NCBI RefSeq assembly: GCF_001425785.1
Contig: NZ_LMDI01000016.1
Location: forward strand, 43,417-107,416
Source of the DNA: Rhizobacter sp. Root1221
Lineage (GTDB): Bacteria > Pseudomonadota > Gammaproteobacteria > Burkholderiales > Burkholderiaceae_C
DNA: 64,000 nt
Direction: 5' to 3'
Under the pieces are notes generated by a model. It made no database searches and had not been told where the DNA came from. It saw only the letters and a list, made by a program, of their open reading frames with translations. This document shows, in pieces, positions 1 through 13,381 of the stretch. Both the position numbers and the translations under genes were made by a program. Numbering within the stretch: the stretch's first letter is position 1; each line of letters begins with the position of its first letter.

Positions 1-143
1 GGCGCGGGCTAATGAATTTTGCTGAGACTCGCCCGGTCAGCGACCTGCCACCTGGCCCTGGCCGGCGACGCCAGCACCCCGAGCAGAATGGCGGTTGAGG
101 ACGAAGGCGCGAGCGAGTACTCAAGGACTATGCGTGGCGATTA

Positions 144-1727
144 TCACTTGATAAGCTCTGAGGCAAACTCCGCGAGGCGAGCGCACCTGGCATGTAGAAA
201 TGGGAAATAGTTGTCGTGGAATTCTTCCGGATGACAGAATGCCGTTCCCAACGTCGCCGCCCGCGTTGCTGGAACGCCGAGGTCTTGGACATACACCGAC
301 GGACGCTTCTTGCCGATACTCTTGTTTTCTGCAGCACTAAGAAAACAAAAATTCCCTAAGACATTTATTTGTCCGTCGGGCACCCCAAGGTCCCTGAGGA
401 AGGCGCGAGGATAGATGTGATGAAACTCCGAACGGTTGTAGCGTTGAAGCACCTTATCCAGGTCAATGATTTTTCCGGAAAGAAGACTTTTGGGGTCATT
501 GTTTGCCAGAAGCAAGACAAACGTTTTTGTGGCTGCTGCCCCGACGCGGAATGAATTGGCGTAGAAGAATTCCGCCTCAACTTTGACGTCTATTGCATCG
601 AGCAAATTATCTTCACGCCGCTTTAGCAGCGACATATGCTCAATATCAACTATCGTCGTCTTGCGGGTTTGGCTAGTGTATTTTCCTGAAAAGCACGTAC
701 GCCAAAACCATCGCTTCAAAGTCTGGAGAGTGGCACCATCGTAGACAATTTCTTTTCCATCTGGCGCTGCGAAAAAGACTGCCAGAGGAACGAGCATCGA
801 GGGGTAGGGAAGGAGCTTTAAGTGAACAACTTTAAGCTCGGTCCGAAGAAAATCAATAGCACCACGAATTCCGTTCTCGACCGTTGAGAACTGGGCTCGC
901 ACGTCCGCGCCGTTCAATGCCAACAACTTTTCTGCACCAGGTTCGCCAGTCAGGATGCCCGCGACACAACTCAAAACTAGATCGGCATCGTCACCGATTC
1001 CTTCGAATCCAAAATCAGATAACTCCTCGCGCAGCTCCTTGAACTTATCCAGCAGATCGAACTCGTCGCTCCAAGTCCACGCCGAAAGGAGTTGGAGCGT
1101 ATCCAGCGCCACGCCCAGGTGGTTGATTCGCTCGAAAACGATTGCCACAATGGATCGATCCTCGCTTTTTAAGAGCTGAACGGGAATCTGTACCTCTTTA
1201 AATTTCTCCTGCAGCTTGTCTACTACGGCGATCTGCTCGGCTTTAAGGTGTTCTGTTTTTACTCGATATCGAACCGAGTCAAAGAGAACATTCATAGGAA
1301 AATATCGATTCTTGTCTACCGGCTCGCCATCTGGAATGGCAATGAAATAGCTATCCTGAGGGTTGCCCGTAGCATTAAGATCGAAATACAGGTCCGCCCA
1401 ATCAGGATTTTCGCCCGCATTCAAATCAGTTTGAAAGACGGTAAATATGGACGTAAGGCGTTGTTGCCCGTCCAAGACATAGTCAATCGGATAGTCCGCC
1501 TGGGGGTCAGGCAAGGTAAACGTACCCAACTTCCTTTCCGTCAACAACTGATGTTTGGTCCGCCAAAAAAGGAGCGAACCAAATGGATAGCCCTTGTAGA
1601 TACTATCCAACAAGTAGGCCACTCGATCCATCTCCCAGACGAATCCTCGTTGAAATGCAGGGATTCGAATCTCCCCGCTAACGACGGAATCAAGAATCTT
1701 GCGAATGGGATAGTGTTGGTATTCCAT
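144..1727 (-). CDS. DUF262/DUF1524 GmrSD-like nuclease protein
   Basis: About 527 aa. The N-terminal half is a DUF262 domain (ParB/sulfiredoxin-like NTPase fold): IPAFQRGFVW at about residues 22-31 and the hallmark DGQQR at 86-90. The C-terminus has an HNH-type DUF1524 pattern, FHHIYPRAFL from about residue 435, followed by the conserved N/NK/GKK block. This architecture is that of GmrSD-type modification-dependent restriction enzymes and many anti-phage proteins; the actual target cannot be read from sequence. I start at 1727 because GGAG lies 8 bases upstream and the family usually begins just before the YPIRKIL segment. A GTG at 1913 would add 62 unconvincing residues. Base composition is clearly AT-richer than the mutS side, and the gene abuts a decayed integrase, so it was probably acquired horizontally. 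Confidence 0.82.
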   Translation of the reverse strand: MEYQHYPIRKILDSVVSGEIRIPAFQRGFVWEMDRVAYLLDSIYKGYPFGSLLFWRTKHQLLTERKLGTFTLPDPQADYPIDYVLDGQQRLTSIFTVFQTDLNAGENPDWADLYFDLNATGNPQDSYFIAIPDGEPVDKNRYFPMNVLFDSVRYRVKTEHLKAEQIAVVDKLQEKFKEVQIPVQLLKSEDRSIVAIVFERINHLGVALDTLQLLSAWTWSDEFDLLDKFKELREELSDFGFEGIGDDADLVLSCVAGILTGEPGAEKLLALNGADVRAQFSTVENGIRGAIDFLRTELKVVHLKLLPYPSMLVPLAVFFAAPDGKEIVYDGATLQTLKRWFWRTCFSGKYTSQTRKTTIVDIEHMSLLKRREDNLLDAIDVKVEAEFFYANSFRVGAAATKTFVLLLANNDPKSLLSGKIIDLDKVLQRYNRSEFHHIYPRAFLRDLGVPDGQINVLGNFCFLSAAENKSIGKKRPSVYVQDLGVPATRAATLGTAFCHPEEFHDNYFPFLHARCARLAEFASELIK

Positions 1728-1903
1728 GTAGGACGCTCCAATGCAACGGGCAATGTACTCTGGAAGTGGCCTTCTGAACCCAAGCCGATGCTCAGACTCC
1801 CAAATTCTGACAAACACTCCACAGTTAGCCCGATTAGCGCCTCCGCATCCAATAGTCGACAATCCTTCCGGCGGCGGGTGATTAAATGAGCTAAGTGCGC
1901 TGT

Positions 1904-3166
1904 TCATGAGCACCCGCCAGCCGCGCTGGCGGCCAAGCCTTCAAGATGCTGCGACAGCCGGGTGATCCAGACACGGCGCTCGGCGTCATACTGGTGCCTG
2001 CTATATGTACCTTGGTCATCCGGCAACAAGTGCCCGATGACAACCTACGCCAAGTCCCCCGGGCACCCTAAGGCGGCCAGCCTCGTGCGACTGGTCCGCC
2101 GCAAGTCGTGCGGCGCAAAATGCAGCACCGGAAGACGGGCGCGCACCCATTCAGGCCGAAGTTCGCACCCGGCAGCGTGCATCCGCGTGGCAACGCCCAG
2201 AGCCTTCTGGTCAATATGCCCTGACTTTCTTCGACTGGGGAAAAGATGGCCGCTCGGGTGGACAGCCAGCCTTCTACGGACGATAGCCTCCGCACGGCCT
2301 TCCAGGCACTCGCAGATCCGTCAACAGGGGCAGGCGCCGCATCTTCAGTTTTGCCTTTGGAACGGTCCACCACATCCCATCAGTCTCCTCTGTAACCTCC
2401 ACGGCCTCGATCACAACGATTTCCGCGCCGCGGCAGCAGGTCCACAGTAGAGCGTGAGTGCGTCTGCGGCGTCGCGGGAGAAGTTCGACAGCCATGGGAT
2501 CAAGAGCGCCAGCTCAGGCTCATTGAGCACGCGTTTAGCCACGCCGAAATGTTCACCCTTTACCTTCTTGCCCTTGCTCTTGAGCTTGCCTCGCAGCACG
2601 AGACGCCACCAGTTCGGGACATCCGGCGCTGGGCGACCAGCATCCAGAGCGCGATCCCAGACTGCTCCGAGAAGCTGCCGCAACCGCCTAGCCTGAACCG
2701 GGTGGCCCCGCTTTGCGTCGATCAGATCGAAGGCGTCCGCCCGAGTGATGCTCGCGGCCGCCCGGGCTGCGATCGCAGTGGTGTCGAGGTTGAGAGTACG
2801 CTCAGCCTCGGCATAGGTTCTCGGCGCGACGTTGCTGCGGTTCGCCTCGAGAAAATCCGCGCACGCACGACTGACGATGTACTGCCCAACCTTCGCCGCC
2901 GTAGAGACAGCACGCTTGGCGGCAGCAGGGTCGCCGCCAACGTCTCGCTGGGCCTTCACCTTTTCCCACGCTGCCAGCGCCGCCGGCAATCCCATGGCTG
3001 GCCAGCGCCCGAGCTTGATCTGTCGCATCAAGCCTTCGACCGGAGACTTATACCGGTACTTCCAGGTCCGGGTTGACGCAGTAGCGACCAGGCGAAGGCC
3101 CGGCGCCCCGTCTACCGTAAGATGCTCCCCCTCCCCCAGCGCCTTGGCCGCTCGTGCATCAAACAT
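1904..3166 (-). pseudogene. Tyrosine recombinase (P4-type integrase), decayed
   Basis: Read from 3166 leftwards, the intact part gives a DUF4102-like arm-binding N-terminus and a SAM-like core-binding domain, typical of P4/phage integrases. The catalytic domain is present but broken. A one-base deletion near 2448 shifts the frame at TLY/LWTCCRGAEIV. A second shift near 2305 separates TDLRVP from LEGRAEAIVRRRL. A TAG at 2045-2047 interrupts the protein just after the HDLRRTSRTRLA motif, and the catalytic tyrosine region GTYSRHQYDAERR lies beyond it. The reading ends at 1904-1906, touching the DUF262 gene. Conceptual length is about 420 aa, normal for the family. It most likely mobilised the left-hand island and is now inactive. 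Confidence 0.85.
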
Positions 3167-3234
3167 GAAAAGTTACGCCTCCCGAAAACTTACGCCGAAA
3201 CCTACGCAATGTGAACGCGTGGGGGTACGTTCGG

Positions 3235-5871
3235 ATGCGTGAACTAGCACAGGCTCCCAGGGGAGTTTCAGAGGTAGAGCTACCTGACCTCTCGACTCAC
3301 ACGCCCATGATGCAGCAGTACCTGCGCATCAAGCACGGCTTCCCCGAGACGCTGGTGTTCTACCGGATGGGCGACTTCTACGAGTTGTTCTTCGACGACG
3401 CCCGCAAGGCCAACCGGTTGCTCGACATCACGCTGACCACCCGCGGCCAGAGCGGCGGCGAACCGGTGACGATGGCCGGCGTGCCGGTGCATGCGGTGGA
3501 GAACTACCTCGCCAAGCTGATCAAGATGGGCGAGGCCGTCGCCATCGCCGAACAGGTGGGCGACGTGGCCACGGCCAAGGGACCGGTGGAACGCAAGGTG
3601 GTGCGCGTGGTGACGCCAGGCACCGTGACCGACACCGAGCTGCTCGCCGACAAACGCGACGCGCTGCTGCTCGCGGTGGCGCAGCGCACGCACAAGGGCG
3701 TGACCACCTACGGCCTCGCGTGGCTCGGTCTGTCGAATGGCCAGCTGGGCCTCACCGAATGCAATGAACGCGAACTGCCCGGCTGGCTGTCGCGCCTGAA
3801 CGCGGCCGAAGCGCTGGTGGACCGCGACGCGGTGCCCGCCGCGCTGGCCCAGTCGCGCCTCGCCATCACCCACCGCCCCACATGGCAGTTCGACGCGGCG
3901 CTCGGCGAACGCAAGCTGTGCGAGCAACTGCGCGTGGCCACGCTGGCCGGCTTCAGCGCACACGAGCTGGGCACGGCCCATGCGGCCGCGTCGGCCCTGC
4001 TGAGCTATGCCGAACACACGCAGGGCCAGGCCCTCGCCCACGTGCGCACGCTCACGGTGGAACGCGCAAGCCACCTGGTGGACCTGCCCCCCACCACCCA
4101 CCGCAACCTGGAACTGGTGCAGACGCTGCGCGGCGACGACTCACCCACGCTGCTGTCGCTGATCGACACGTGCCGCACCGGCATGGGCAGCCGGGCGCTG
4201 CGCCACTGGCTCACGCACCCGCTGCGCGAACGCACCGTGGCGATGCAACGGCACGATGCGCTCGACGTGCTGATGCGCCACGTGCTGGCACCACTGCGCG
4301 ACACGCTGCGTGGCATCAGCGACGTGGAACGCATCACCGCCCGCGTGGCGCTGCGCCAGGTGCGCCCGCGCGAGATGGCCGGCCTGCGCGCCACGCTGCA
4401 GGCGCTGCCGCAACTGCGCGACATCGTGCCGGTGGGCAACGCCGTGCTGCTCGACATGCTGTCGGAAGCGCTGTCGCCGTCGCCCGCCATCGAGGCGCTG
4501 CTGCGCACGGCCATTGCAGAGGAGCCGTCGGTCCAGCTGCGTGACGGCGGCGTGATCGCCCCGGGTTTCGATGCCGACCTCGACGAGTTGCGCGCCATCA
4601 GTCTCAACTGCGACGATTTCCTGCTGGCGCTGGAAACGCGCGAGCGCACGCGCACCGGCATCCCGAACCTGCGCGTGCAATTCAACAAGGTGCACGGCTT
4701 CTACATCGAGGTCACGCAAGGCCAGGCATCGAAGGTGCCGGCCGACTACCAGCGCCGCCAGACGCTCAAGAACGCCGAACGGTTCATCACGCCGGAACTG
4801 AAGGCGTTCGAGGACAAGGCGCTGTCCGCACAGGACCGCTCGCTCGCCCGCGAGAAGATGCTCTACGAGCAGGTGATCGATGGCCTGCAGTCGCACATCG
4901 AGGCCTTGTCGGGCCTGGCCCGCGCGCTCGCGTCGATCGACGCGCTGGCCGCGCTGGCCGAACGGGCCACCACGCTCAACTGGTGCCGTCCGCAGTTCGT
5001 GCGCGAGCCCTGCATCGCGATCGACGGTGGCCGCCACCCGGTGGTGGAGGCCCGGCTGCAGGAGACCGGCGGCGGCAACTTCATGGCCAACGACTGCCGG
5101 CTCGACGCCACGCGCAAGATGCTCGTGATCACCGGCCCGAACATGGGCGGCAAGAGCACCTTCATGCGCCAGGTGGCGCTGATCGCGCTGCTGGCTGCCA
5201 TGGGCTCGTTCGTGCCCGCCACGGCCTGCCGCCTCGGCCCCATCGACGCCATCCACACCCGCATCGGCGCGGCCGACGACCTGGCCAACGCGCAGTCCAC
5301 GTTCATGCTCGAGATGACGGAGGCCGCCGCCATCGTGCACGGTGCCACCGAACACTCGCTCGTGCTGATGGACGAGATCGGCCGCGGCACGTCCACGTTC
5401 GACGGCCTCGCGCTCGCGGGCGCCATCGCCAGCCACCTGCACGACCGCAACAAGGCCTTCACGCTGTTCGCCACGCACTACTTCGAGCTGACCGAGTTCC
5501 CGCTGAAACACCAGCAGGCGGTGAACGTGCACGTGTCGGCGGCCGAGAACGGCGACGACATCGTGTTCCTGCACGACATCCAGCCCGGCCCCGCGAGCCG
5601 CAGCTACGGCGTGCAGGTGGCACGCCTGGCCGGCATGCCGTCCACGCTGGTGCGGCAGGCCCGCCACACGCTGTCGGCGCTGGAGACCAGCAAGGAGGCC
5701 GCCAGCGCCCAGGTGGACCTGTTCGCCGCGCCCGCGGCCGTCCCGGAGTCCGAGCCGTCGGAGGTGGATCGTGCCCTCTCCGGCATCAACCCCGATATGC
5801 TGTCACCCAAGGAGGCGCTCGACGCCCTCTACCGACTCAAGAACCTTCAGAAGCAAGAAGCCACGTCATGA
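3235..5871 (+). CDS. mutS: DNA mismatch repair protein MutS
   Basis: About 878 aa, full length. MutS recognises mispaired bases and small loops and uses ATP to recruit MutL. The mismatch-binding F-x-E motif is in GDFYELF (about residues 46-52). The Walker A motif GPNMGGKST is near residue 634, followed by the DEIGRGTST Walker B block and the ATHYFEL motif. The C-terminus carries the expected short tetramer tail. The start is uncertain: ATG 3235 and GTG 3211 are both in frame, neither has a good ribosome-binding site, and the conserved protein really begins near [10 protein letters not shown] at 3295-3325. The nearby integrase suggests that the natural 5' end may have been rewritten at an insertion point. 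The stop codon overlaps the next gene by ATGA. Confidence 0.97.
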   Translation: MRELAQAPRGVSEVELPDLSTHTPMMQQYLRIKHGFPETLVFYRMGDFYELFFDDARKANRLLDITLTTRGQSGGEPVTMAGVPVHAVENYLAKLIKMGEAVAIAEQVGDVATAKGPVERKVVRVVTPGTVTDTELLADKRDALLLAVAQRTHKGVTTYGLAWLGLSNGQLGLTECNERELPGWLSRLNAAEALVDRDAVPAALAQSRLAITHRPTWQFDAALGERKLCEQLRVATLAGFSAHELGTAHAAASALLSYAEHTQGQALAHVRTLTVERASHLVDLPPTTHRNLELVQTLRGDDSPTLLSLIDTCRTGMGSRALRHWLTHPLRERTVAMQRHDALDVLMRHVLAPLRDTLRGISDVERITARVALRQVRPREMAGLRATLQALPQLRDIVPVGNAVLLDMLSEALSPSPAIEALLRTAIAEEPSVQLRDGGVIAPGFDADLDELRAISLNCDDFLLALETRERTRTGIPNLRVQFNKVHGFYIEVTQGQASKVPADYQRRQTLKNAERFITPELKAFEDKALSAQDRSLAREKMLYEQVIDGLQSHIEALSGLARALASIDALAALAERATTLNWCRPQFVREPCIAIDGGRHPVVEARLQETGGGNFMANDCRLDATRKMLVITGPNMGGKSTFMRQVALIALLAAMGSFVPATACRLGPIDAIHTRIGAADDLANAQSTFMLEMTEAAAIVHGATEHSLVLMDEIGRGTSTFDGLALAGAIASHLHDRNKAFTLFATHYFELTEFPLKHQQAVNVHVSAAENGDDIVFLHDIQPGPASRSYGVQVARLAGMPSTLVRQARHTLSALETSKEAASAQVDLFAAPAAVPESEPSEVDRALSGINPDMLSPKEALDALYRLKNLQKQEATS

Positions 5872-6689
5872 CCTATTGCATCGGCGTCAAACTGGACGCG
5901 GGCCTCGTGTTCCTGTCCGACTCCCGCACGAACGCGGGCGTGGACCAGATCAGCACGTTCCGCAAGATGATGATCTACGAGAAGCCGGGCGACCGCTTCA
6001 TGGTGCTGCTGTCGGCCGGCAACCTGTCCATCTCGCAGTCCGTGCGCGAGATCCTGCAGGTGGAGAAGCTCGACAACGGCGTCGAGCCGCCCATCACCAT
6101 CTGGAACGCCACCAGCATGTTCGACGTGGCCCGTGTCCTGGGCAGCGCCATCCGCCGCATCTACGACCAGGATGCCCGCGCGCTGCACCACTCGGGGGTG
6201 GAGTTCAATGCCTCGCTGATCCTCGGCGGCCAGATAGGCGACGAGCCGATGCGCCTCTTCCTCGTGTACTCGGCCGGCAATTTCATCGAGGCCACGCGCG
6301 AGACCTGCTATTTCCAGATCGGCGAATCGAAGTACGGCAAGCCCGTGCTCGACCGCATGATCACGCCGCAGACGCCGCTCGACGAAGCCGCCAAGTGCGC
6401 GCTGGTGTCCATGGACTCCACGCTCAAGTCCAACCTGTCGGTGGGGTTGCCGCTCGACCTGCTGGTGTACAAGGCCAATGCGCTGCAGACCGAGCAGATC
6501 GTCTGCATCGACGAACACAACCCGTATTTCGCGATGATCCGCGGCGCCTGGGGCCAGAAACTGCGCCAGGTGTTCGAATCCCTCGACGACCCGCAATGGG
6601 GGTCCGACGCGGCCACGTACCCGCTGCGGGCACCGTCGCGCTTCGAACCCATGGGCAAGATCCACAGCCCGGGGGAGAAGATCCTCTGA
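5868..6689 (+). CDS. Anbu-type proteasome-like peptidase
   Basis: 273 aa, COG3484 family (ancestral beta subunit, Anbu). It begins [12 protein letters not shown]; after Met removal Thr2 would be the N-terminal nucleophile, as in proteasome and HslV beta subunits, without a propeptide. The SDSRTNAG segment around residue 20 and FRKMMIY near 33-40 match the family core. Anbu assembles into large self-compartmentalising rings, but its physiological substrate is not settled. The gene overlaps mutS by ATGA and the following hydrolase by TGATG, so the three are probably co-transcribed. The transglutaminase and ATP-grasp genes that often accompany Anbu are not nearby. Confidence 0.88.
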   Translation: MTYCIGVKLDAGLVFLSDSRTNAGVDQISTFRKMMIYEKPGDRFMVLLSAGNLSISQSVREILQVEKLDNGVEPPITIWNATSMFDVARVLGSAIRRIYDQDARALHHSGVEFNASLILGGQIGDEPMRLFLVYSAGNFIEATRETCYFQIGESKYGKPVLDRMITPQTPLDEAAKCALVSMDSTLKSNLSVGLPLDLLVYKANALQTEQIVCIDEHNPYFAMIRGAWGQKLRQVFESLDDPQWGSDAATYPLRAPSRFEPMGKIHSPGEKIL

Positions 6690-7537
6690 TGGCGGAGCAG
6701 GCGCCTCTCCCGCCCATCGTCTTCTCGCACGCGAACAGCTTCCCGGCGGGCACCTACCGCCTGCTGTTCGACCTGTGGCGAGCCGCCGGGCACGAGGTGT
6801 ACGCGGTCGACAAGTTCGGGCACGACCCGAAGTACCCGGTCAGCAACCAGTGGCCCCGCCTGCGCGACCAGCTGATCCACTTCGCCGAACACGAGGTGGG
6901 CCGCCCCGCCTATTTCGTGGGCCATTCGCTCGGCGGCTTCCTGAGCGTGCTGGCCGCCGCGCGGCAGCCCGGCCTGGCCAAAGGTGTCGTGCTGCTCGAT
7001 TCGCCGCTGATCGGCGGCCTCGTGGGCGCGATGGTGCGGTTTGCCAAATCCACCGGTTTTGGCGCAAGGTTCTCGCCCGGCCACGTCTCGCAACGCCGGC
7101 GCCACCACTGGCCCAGCGCCGAGGCAGCCTACAGCCACTTCCACGCCAAGGCCGCATTCGCCCGCTGGAACCCCGAGGTGCTGCTGGACTACATCGCCTG
7201 CGGCATCGTGCCGTCGGAGCCACCCATGGAACGCGGCCACACGCTCGCGTTCCTGCGCGACGTGGAAACCAGCATCTACAACACGCTGCCCCACGACATC
7301 CCGCAGTTCCTGCGCAAGCACCCGCTGCAGTGCCCGCTCGCCTTCGTGGGAGGCACCCGATCCACCGAGGTGCGCCAGGTGGGCATGGCCATCACCGAGC
7401 GTGTGGCGGCGGGCCGCATCTCGTGGATCGACGGCACGCACCTGTACCCGTTCGAGCAGCCGCACCAGACGGCCGCCGAGGTGTTGCGGTGGTTGTCCGT
7501 GTTCCGGGGCGAGACCCCGGCGCCCGTCGTGCCCTGA
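6689..7537 (+). CDS. Alpha/beta hydrolase
   Basis: 282 aa. The nucleophile elbow GHSLGG lies at about residues 77-82 and there is an early oxyanion strand PPIVFSHANSFPAGTY. A C-terminal ISWIDGTHLYPFEQP stretch supplies the likely catalytic histidine. No signal peptide, so cytoplasmic. Substrate unknown; lengths and motifs fit small esterase/lipase-like hydrolases. The start ATG overlaps the stop of the Anbu gene by one base (TGATG), so the two are translationally linked and probably form one operon with mutS. It ends about 65 bases before pyrG, where a new promoter appears. Confidence 0.85.
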   Translation: MAEQAPLPPIVFSHANSFPAGTYRLLFDLWRAAGHEVYAVDKFGHDPKYPVSNQWPRLRDQLIHFAEHEVGRPAYFVGHSLGGFLSVLAAARQPGLAKGVVLLDSPLIGGLVGAMVRFAKSTGFGARFSPGHVSQRRRHHWPSAEAAYSHFHAKAAFARWNPEVLLDYIACGIVPSEPPMERGHTLAFLRDVETSIYNTLPHDIPQFLRKHPLQCPLAFVGGTRSTEVRQVGMAITERVAAGRISWIDGTHLYPFEQPHQTAAEVLRWLSVFRGETPAPVVP

Positions 7538-7552
7538 GCGGCTGACCAAGCC

Positions 7553-9279
<1,727 letters not shown>

Positions 9280-9313
9280 TGTTCCTTCACCTTTCACTGA
9301 ACGAGGTCCCGGC

Positions 9314-10171
9314 ATGAAGCTTTGCGGATTCGACATCGGCATCGACAAGCCGTTTTTCCTGCTCGCCGGCCCCTGCGTCGTCGAGTCCGAACAACTCCAG
9401 ATGGACGTGGCCGGCACGCTGAAGGAAATCACCAGCGCGCTGGGCATTCCGTTCATCTTCAAGAGCAGCTACGACAAGGCCAACCGCTCGTCGGGCAGCA
9501 CCTTCCGCGGCCCCGGCATGGAAAAGGGCCTGGAGATCCTGGCGAAGGTGAAGCGCGAGCTGAACGTGCCCCTCATCACCGACGTGCACTCGGAAGCCGA
9601 AGTGCCCGCCGTGGCCTCGGTGGTGGACGTGCTGCAGACCCCGGCCTTCCTGTGCCGCCAGACCGATTTCATCCGTGCCGTGGCCCAGAGCGGCAAGCCG
9701 GTGAACATCAAGAAGGGCCAGTTCCTGGCCCCCGGCGACATGAAAAACGTGATCCAGAAGGCCCGCGACGCCGCGCGCGAGAAGGGCCTGCCCGAAGACA
9801 ACTTCCTCGCCTGCGAACGCGGCGTGAGCTTCGGCTACAACAACCTCGTGAGCGACATGCGGTCGCTCGCGATCATGCGCGATACCGGCGCGCCGGTGGT
9901 GTTCGACGCCACCCACTCCGTGCAGTTGCCGGGCGGCCAGGGCACCAGCTCTGGCGGCCAGCGCGAATTCGTGCCGGTGTTGTCGCGCGCCGCCGTCGCC
10001 GTGGGCATCTCGGGCCTGTTCATGGAAACGCACCCCGACCCTGCCAAGGCCATGAGCGACGGCCCCAATGCTGTGCCGCTGAAGCACATGCGTGCGTTGC
10101 TCGAACAACTCGTGGCGCTCGATCGCGTGATCAAGCAGCAGCCGTTGCTCGAGAACGATTTTTCCTGCTGA
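9314..10171 (+). CDS. kdsA: 3-deoxy-8-phosphooctulonate synthase
   Basis: 285 aa. Condenses phosphoenolpyruvate with arabinose-5-phosphate to give KDO-8-phosphate for the lipopolysaccharide inner core. Family blocks are intact: [10 protein letters not shown] near residue 17, [12 protein letters not shown] near 55, GPGMEKGL, and [11 protein letters not shown] near 195-205. The cysteine in AGPCV fits the metal-dependent KDO8PS type. A reasonable ribosome-binding stretch (ACGAGGTC) precedes the ATG. It sits between pyrG and eno with short gaps, so co-transcription is likely. Confidence 0.96.
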   Translation: MKLCGFDIGIDKPFFLLAGPCVVESEQLQMDVAGTLKEITSALGIPFIFKSSYDKANRSSGSTFRGPGMEKGLEILAKVKRELNVPLITDVHSEAEVPAVASVVDVLQTPAFLCRQTDFIRAVAQSGKPVNIKKGQFLAPGDMKNVIQKARDAAREKGLPEDNFLACERGVSFGYNNLVSDMRSLAIMRDTGAPVVFDATHSVQLPGGQGTSSGGQREFVPVLSRAAVAVGISGLFMETHPDPAKAMSDGPNAVPLKHMRALLEQLVALDRVIKQQPLLENDFSC

Positions 10172-10222
10172 TTCACGCCGGCGACCCTGGCAGTATCGGC
10201 GTCCGCCCGTTTGAAAAACTAA

Positions 10223-11527
<1,305 letters not shown>

Positions 11528-11554
11528 TCCCGCGACCGCGAAAGCTCCACCCTC

Positions 11555-11833
11555 GTGCGCCTCGTCACCCTGGCACTGCTGGCCTTGCTGGCCCTCGTGC
11601 ATGCCGAACTCTGGTTCGGCAAGGGTGGTGTGCCTCGGGTGATGGAGCTGCAGGCGAAGTTGTCCGCCCAGGCGGCGGACAACGACGCCGCATCGGCCCG
11701 CAACGAGCAGCTCGGCGCCGAGGTGCGCGACTTCAAGGAAGGCCTGGAAATGGTCGAGGAGAAGGCGCGCTTCGAGCTGGGCATGATCAAGCCCGACGAA
11801 ATCTACGTGCAGGTCAACACGCCCAAGCGCTGA
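11555..11833 (+). CDS. ftsB: Cell division protein FtsB
   Basis: 92 aa with a GTG start. One N-terminal membrane helix (about residues 3-18), then a coiled coil (LQAKLSAQAADNDAASARNEQL) and the conserved FtsB/DivIC tail EKARFELGMIKPDEIYVQV. FtsB forms a complex with FtsL and FtsQ at the divisome. Its position directly after eno is the standard place in Gram-negative bacteria and supports the call. Confidence 0.92.
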   Translation: MRLVTLALLALLALVHAELWFGKGGVPRVMELQAKLSAQAADNDAASARNEQLGAEVRDFKEGLEMVEEKARFELGMIKPDEIYVQVNTPKR

Positions 11834-11860
11834 CCCGCCCCCTCACCTTCCGCTGACCCG

Positions 11861-12490
11861 ATGGACACCTTGCTGCAAGCGCTGCAGCCGCTGTTCGCAA
11901 CCGCCTTGACCCTCTGGGGCGCGCCCGTCAGCTGGCTCGAACTGGTCGGCTGTGTGCTGGCCGTCGTGATGGTCGTGTTCAACATGCGGGTGAACCCCAT
12001 CGCCTGGCCGCTGGCCATCGTCAGTTCGCTCCTCTTTTTCGCCCTCTTCTGGAACAGCCGCCTCTACGGCGAGGCCGGGCTGCAGATCGTCTTCGCCGTG
12101 ATGGCCGGCTGGGGCTGGTGGCAATGGCTGCAGGGCCACCAGGAGAACGGTGCCACGCTCCGGGTGCGCCACCTGCGCCCGTCGAGCCGCGTGAAGGCGC
12201 TGGTGGCGCTGGCGCTCGCTTGGCCCGCCACCGCGCTTTTCCTGCGCACCTACACCAACACCGACGTGCCCTGGTGGGACGCCTTCCCCACCGCCGCGAG
12301 CCTCGTGGGCCAGTGGCTGCTGGGCCGCAAATACGTGGAGAACTGGCCCACCTGGGTGGCCGTCAACGTCGTCAGCGTGGGCCTGTTCGCCTACAAGGGC
12401 CTGTGGTTCACCACCGCGCTGTACCTGCTGTTCGTCGCCATGTCCTTCTCGGGCTGGCGCGCGTGGCAGCGGCTCGCGCAGCCCCGCTGA
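11861..12490 (+). CDS. pnuC: Nicotinamide riboside transporter PnuC
   Basis: 209 aa, hydrophobic, with about seven predicted membrane helices. The segment WLELVGCVLAVVMVVFNMR and the aromatic AGWGWWQWLQG motif near residues 80-90 match PnuC, where these residues line the nicotinamide riboside path. PnuC imports nicotinamide riboside by facilitated diffusion driven by intracellular phosphorylation. A kinase-like gene starts 7 bases downstream, giving the expected transport-and-trap pair. No NAD riboswitch-like structure was recognised in the 27-base gap to ftsB. Confidence 0.9.
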   Translation: MDTLLQALQPLFATALTLWGAPVSWLELVGCVLAVVMVVFNMRVNPIAWPLAIVSSLLFFALFWNSRLYGEAGLQIVFAVMAGWGWWQWLQGHQENGATLRVRHLRPSSRVKALVALALAWPATALFLRTYTNTDVPWWDAFPTAASLVGQWLLGRKYVENWPTWVAVNVVSVGLFAYKGLWFTTALYLLFVAMSFSGWRAWQRLAQPR

Positions 12491-12497
12491 GCCCGCC

Positions 12498-13130
12498 ATG
12501 GCGCTGACCGTCGCGCTGCTCGGGGCCGAGAGCACGGGCAAGACCACCCTGGCCCACGACCTAGCCCGTGCGCTCGCCGCCGATGGCCAACGCGTGGCCG
12601 TCGTGCACGAGTACCTGCGCGAGTTCTGCGACACCCTCGGGCGCACCCCGCGCGCCGAGGAGCAGATGGGCATCGCCGAGGAACAGACGCGGCGCATCGC
12701 CGCCGCCGCGGTGAACCACGACGTCGTGATCGCCGACACCACCGCGCTGATGATCGCCGTCTACAGCGACCTGCTGTTCAACGACCTGTCGCTGTACCCC
12801 ATGGCCGTCGATGCCCTGCGCGGTTGCGGCCTCGTGCTGGTCACCGCACTCGACCTGCCGTGGCAGGCGGACGGCCTGCAGCGCGACGGCCCGCACGTGC
12901 GCGAGCCGGTGAACCGGCTGCTGCGAGCCGCACTGGTGCAAGGCACCATCGACCACGCCATCGTCTCCGGCACCGGTGACCAGCGCCTTGTTTCGGCGCT
13001 GGTGGCCGTACGCCACGCGCTGGCCACGCCGGACGCCGAACGCGAGGCCAGGGTCAACCCGCGTTGGACCTGGGCGTGCGACCGGTGCAGTGATGGGGAT
13101 TGCGAACGGCACATCCGGTTGCCGCGCTGA
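12498..13130 (+). CDS. NadR-like ribosylnicotinamide kinase
   Basis: 210 aa single-domain P-loop protein: GAESTGKTTL at about residues 8-17 matches the Walker A of the NadR kinase domain, and VVIADTTALMIAVYSDL supplies the Asp/Thr region. The HTH and adenylyltransferase domains of enteric NadR are absent, so it would only phosphorylate nicotinamide riboside to NMN. Its position 7 bases after pnuC strongly supports NAD salvage. The assignment to the exact substrate is inference. Confidence 0.82.
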   Translation: MALTVALLGAESTGKTTLAHDLARALAADGQRVAVVHEYLREFCDTLGRTPRAEEQMGIAEEQTRRIAAAAVNHDVVIADTTALMIAVYSDLLFNDLSLYPMAVDALRGCGLVLVTALDLPWQADGLQRDGPHVREPVNRLLRAALVQGTIDHAIVSGTGDQRLVSALVAVRHALATPDAEREARVNPRWTWACDRCSDGDCERHIRLPR

Positions 13131-13381
13131 AGGGCTGGCGGGCCTTCGTCCATCCCATCCACCCAGTCTTGATATCTCGGGGCAGAACTTCACCCGGACG
13201 CGCATCTTGAGTGCGAGCAGGCCACGCCCGTTCTTGCAACGAGACGGACTGCCGCAACCCATCAGGGTACGGGGAAAACACCAAGTGCGCCAAGGCACGC
13301 GCGGCCAACGCCCGTGACGAAAGCACGCCCGAGACCGCACAGTCAGAGCTACGCTACAGCTCGAACACCTGGGAGAAAAAG

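Noticed and set aside
3255..3300. tRNA-like stretch (CAGAGGTAGAGCTACCTGAC) before mutS
   Set aside because: It recalls a tRNA D-arm, but there is no anticodon arm, T-arm or acceptor pairing; considered because integrases often sit at tRNA genes.
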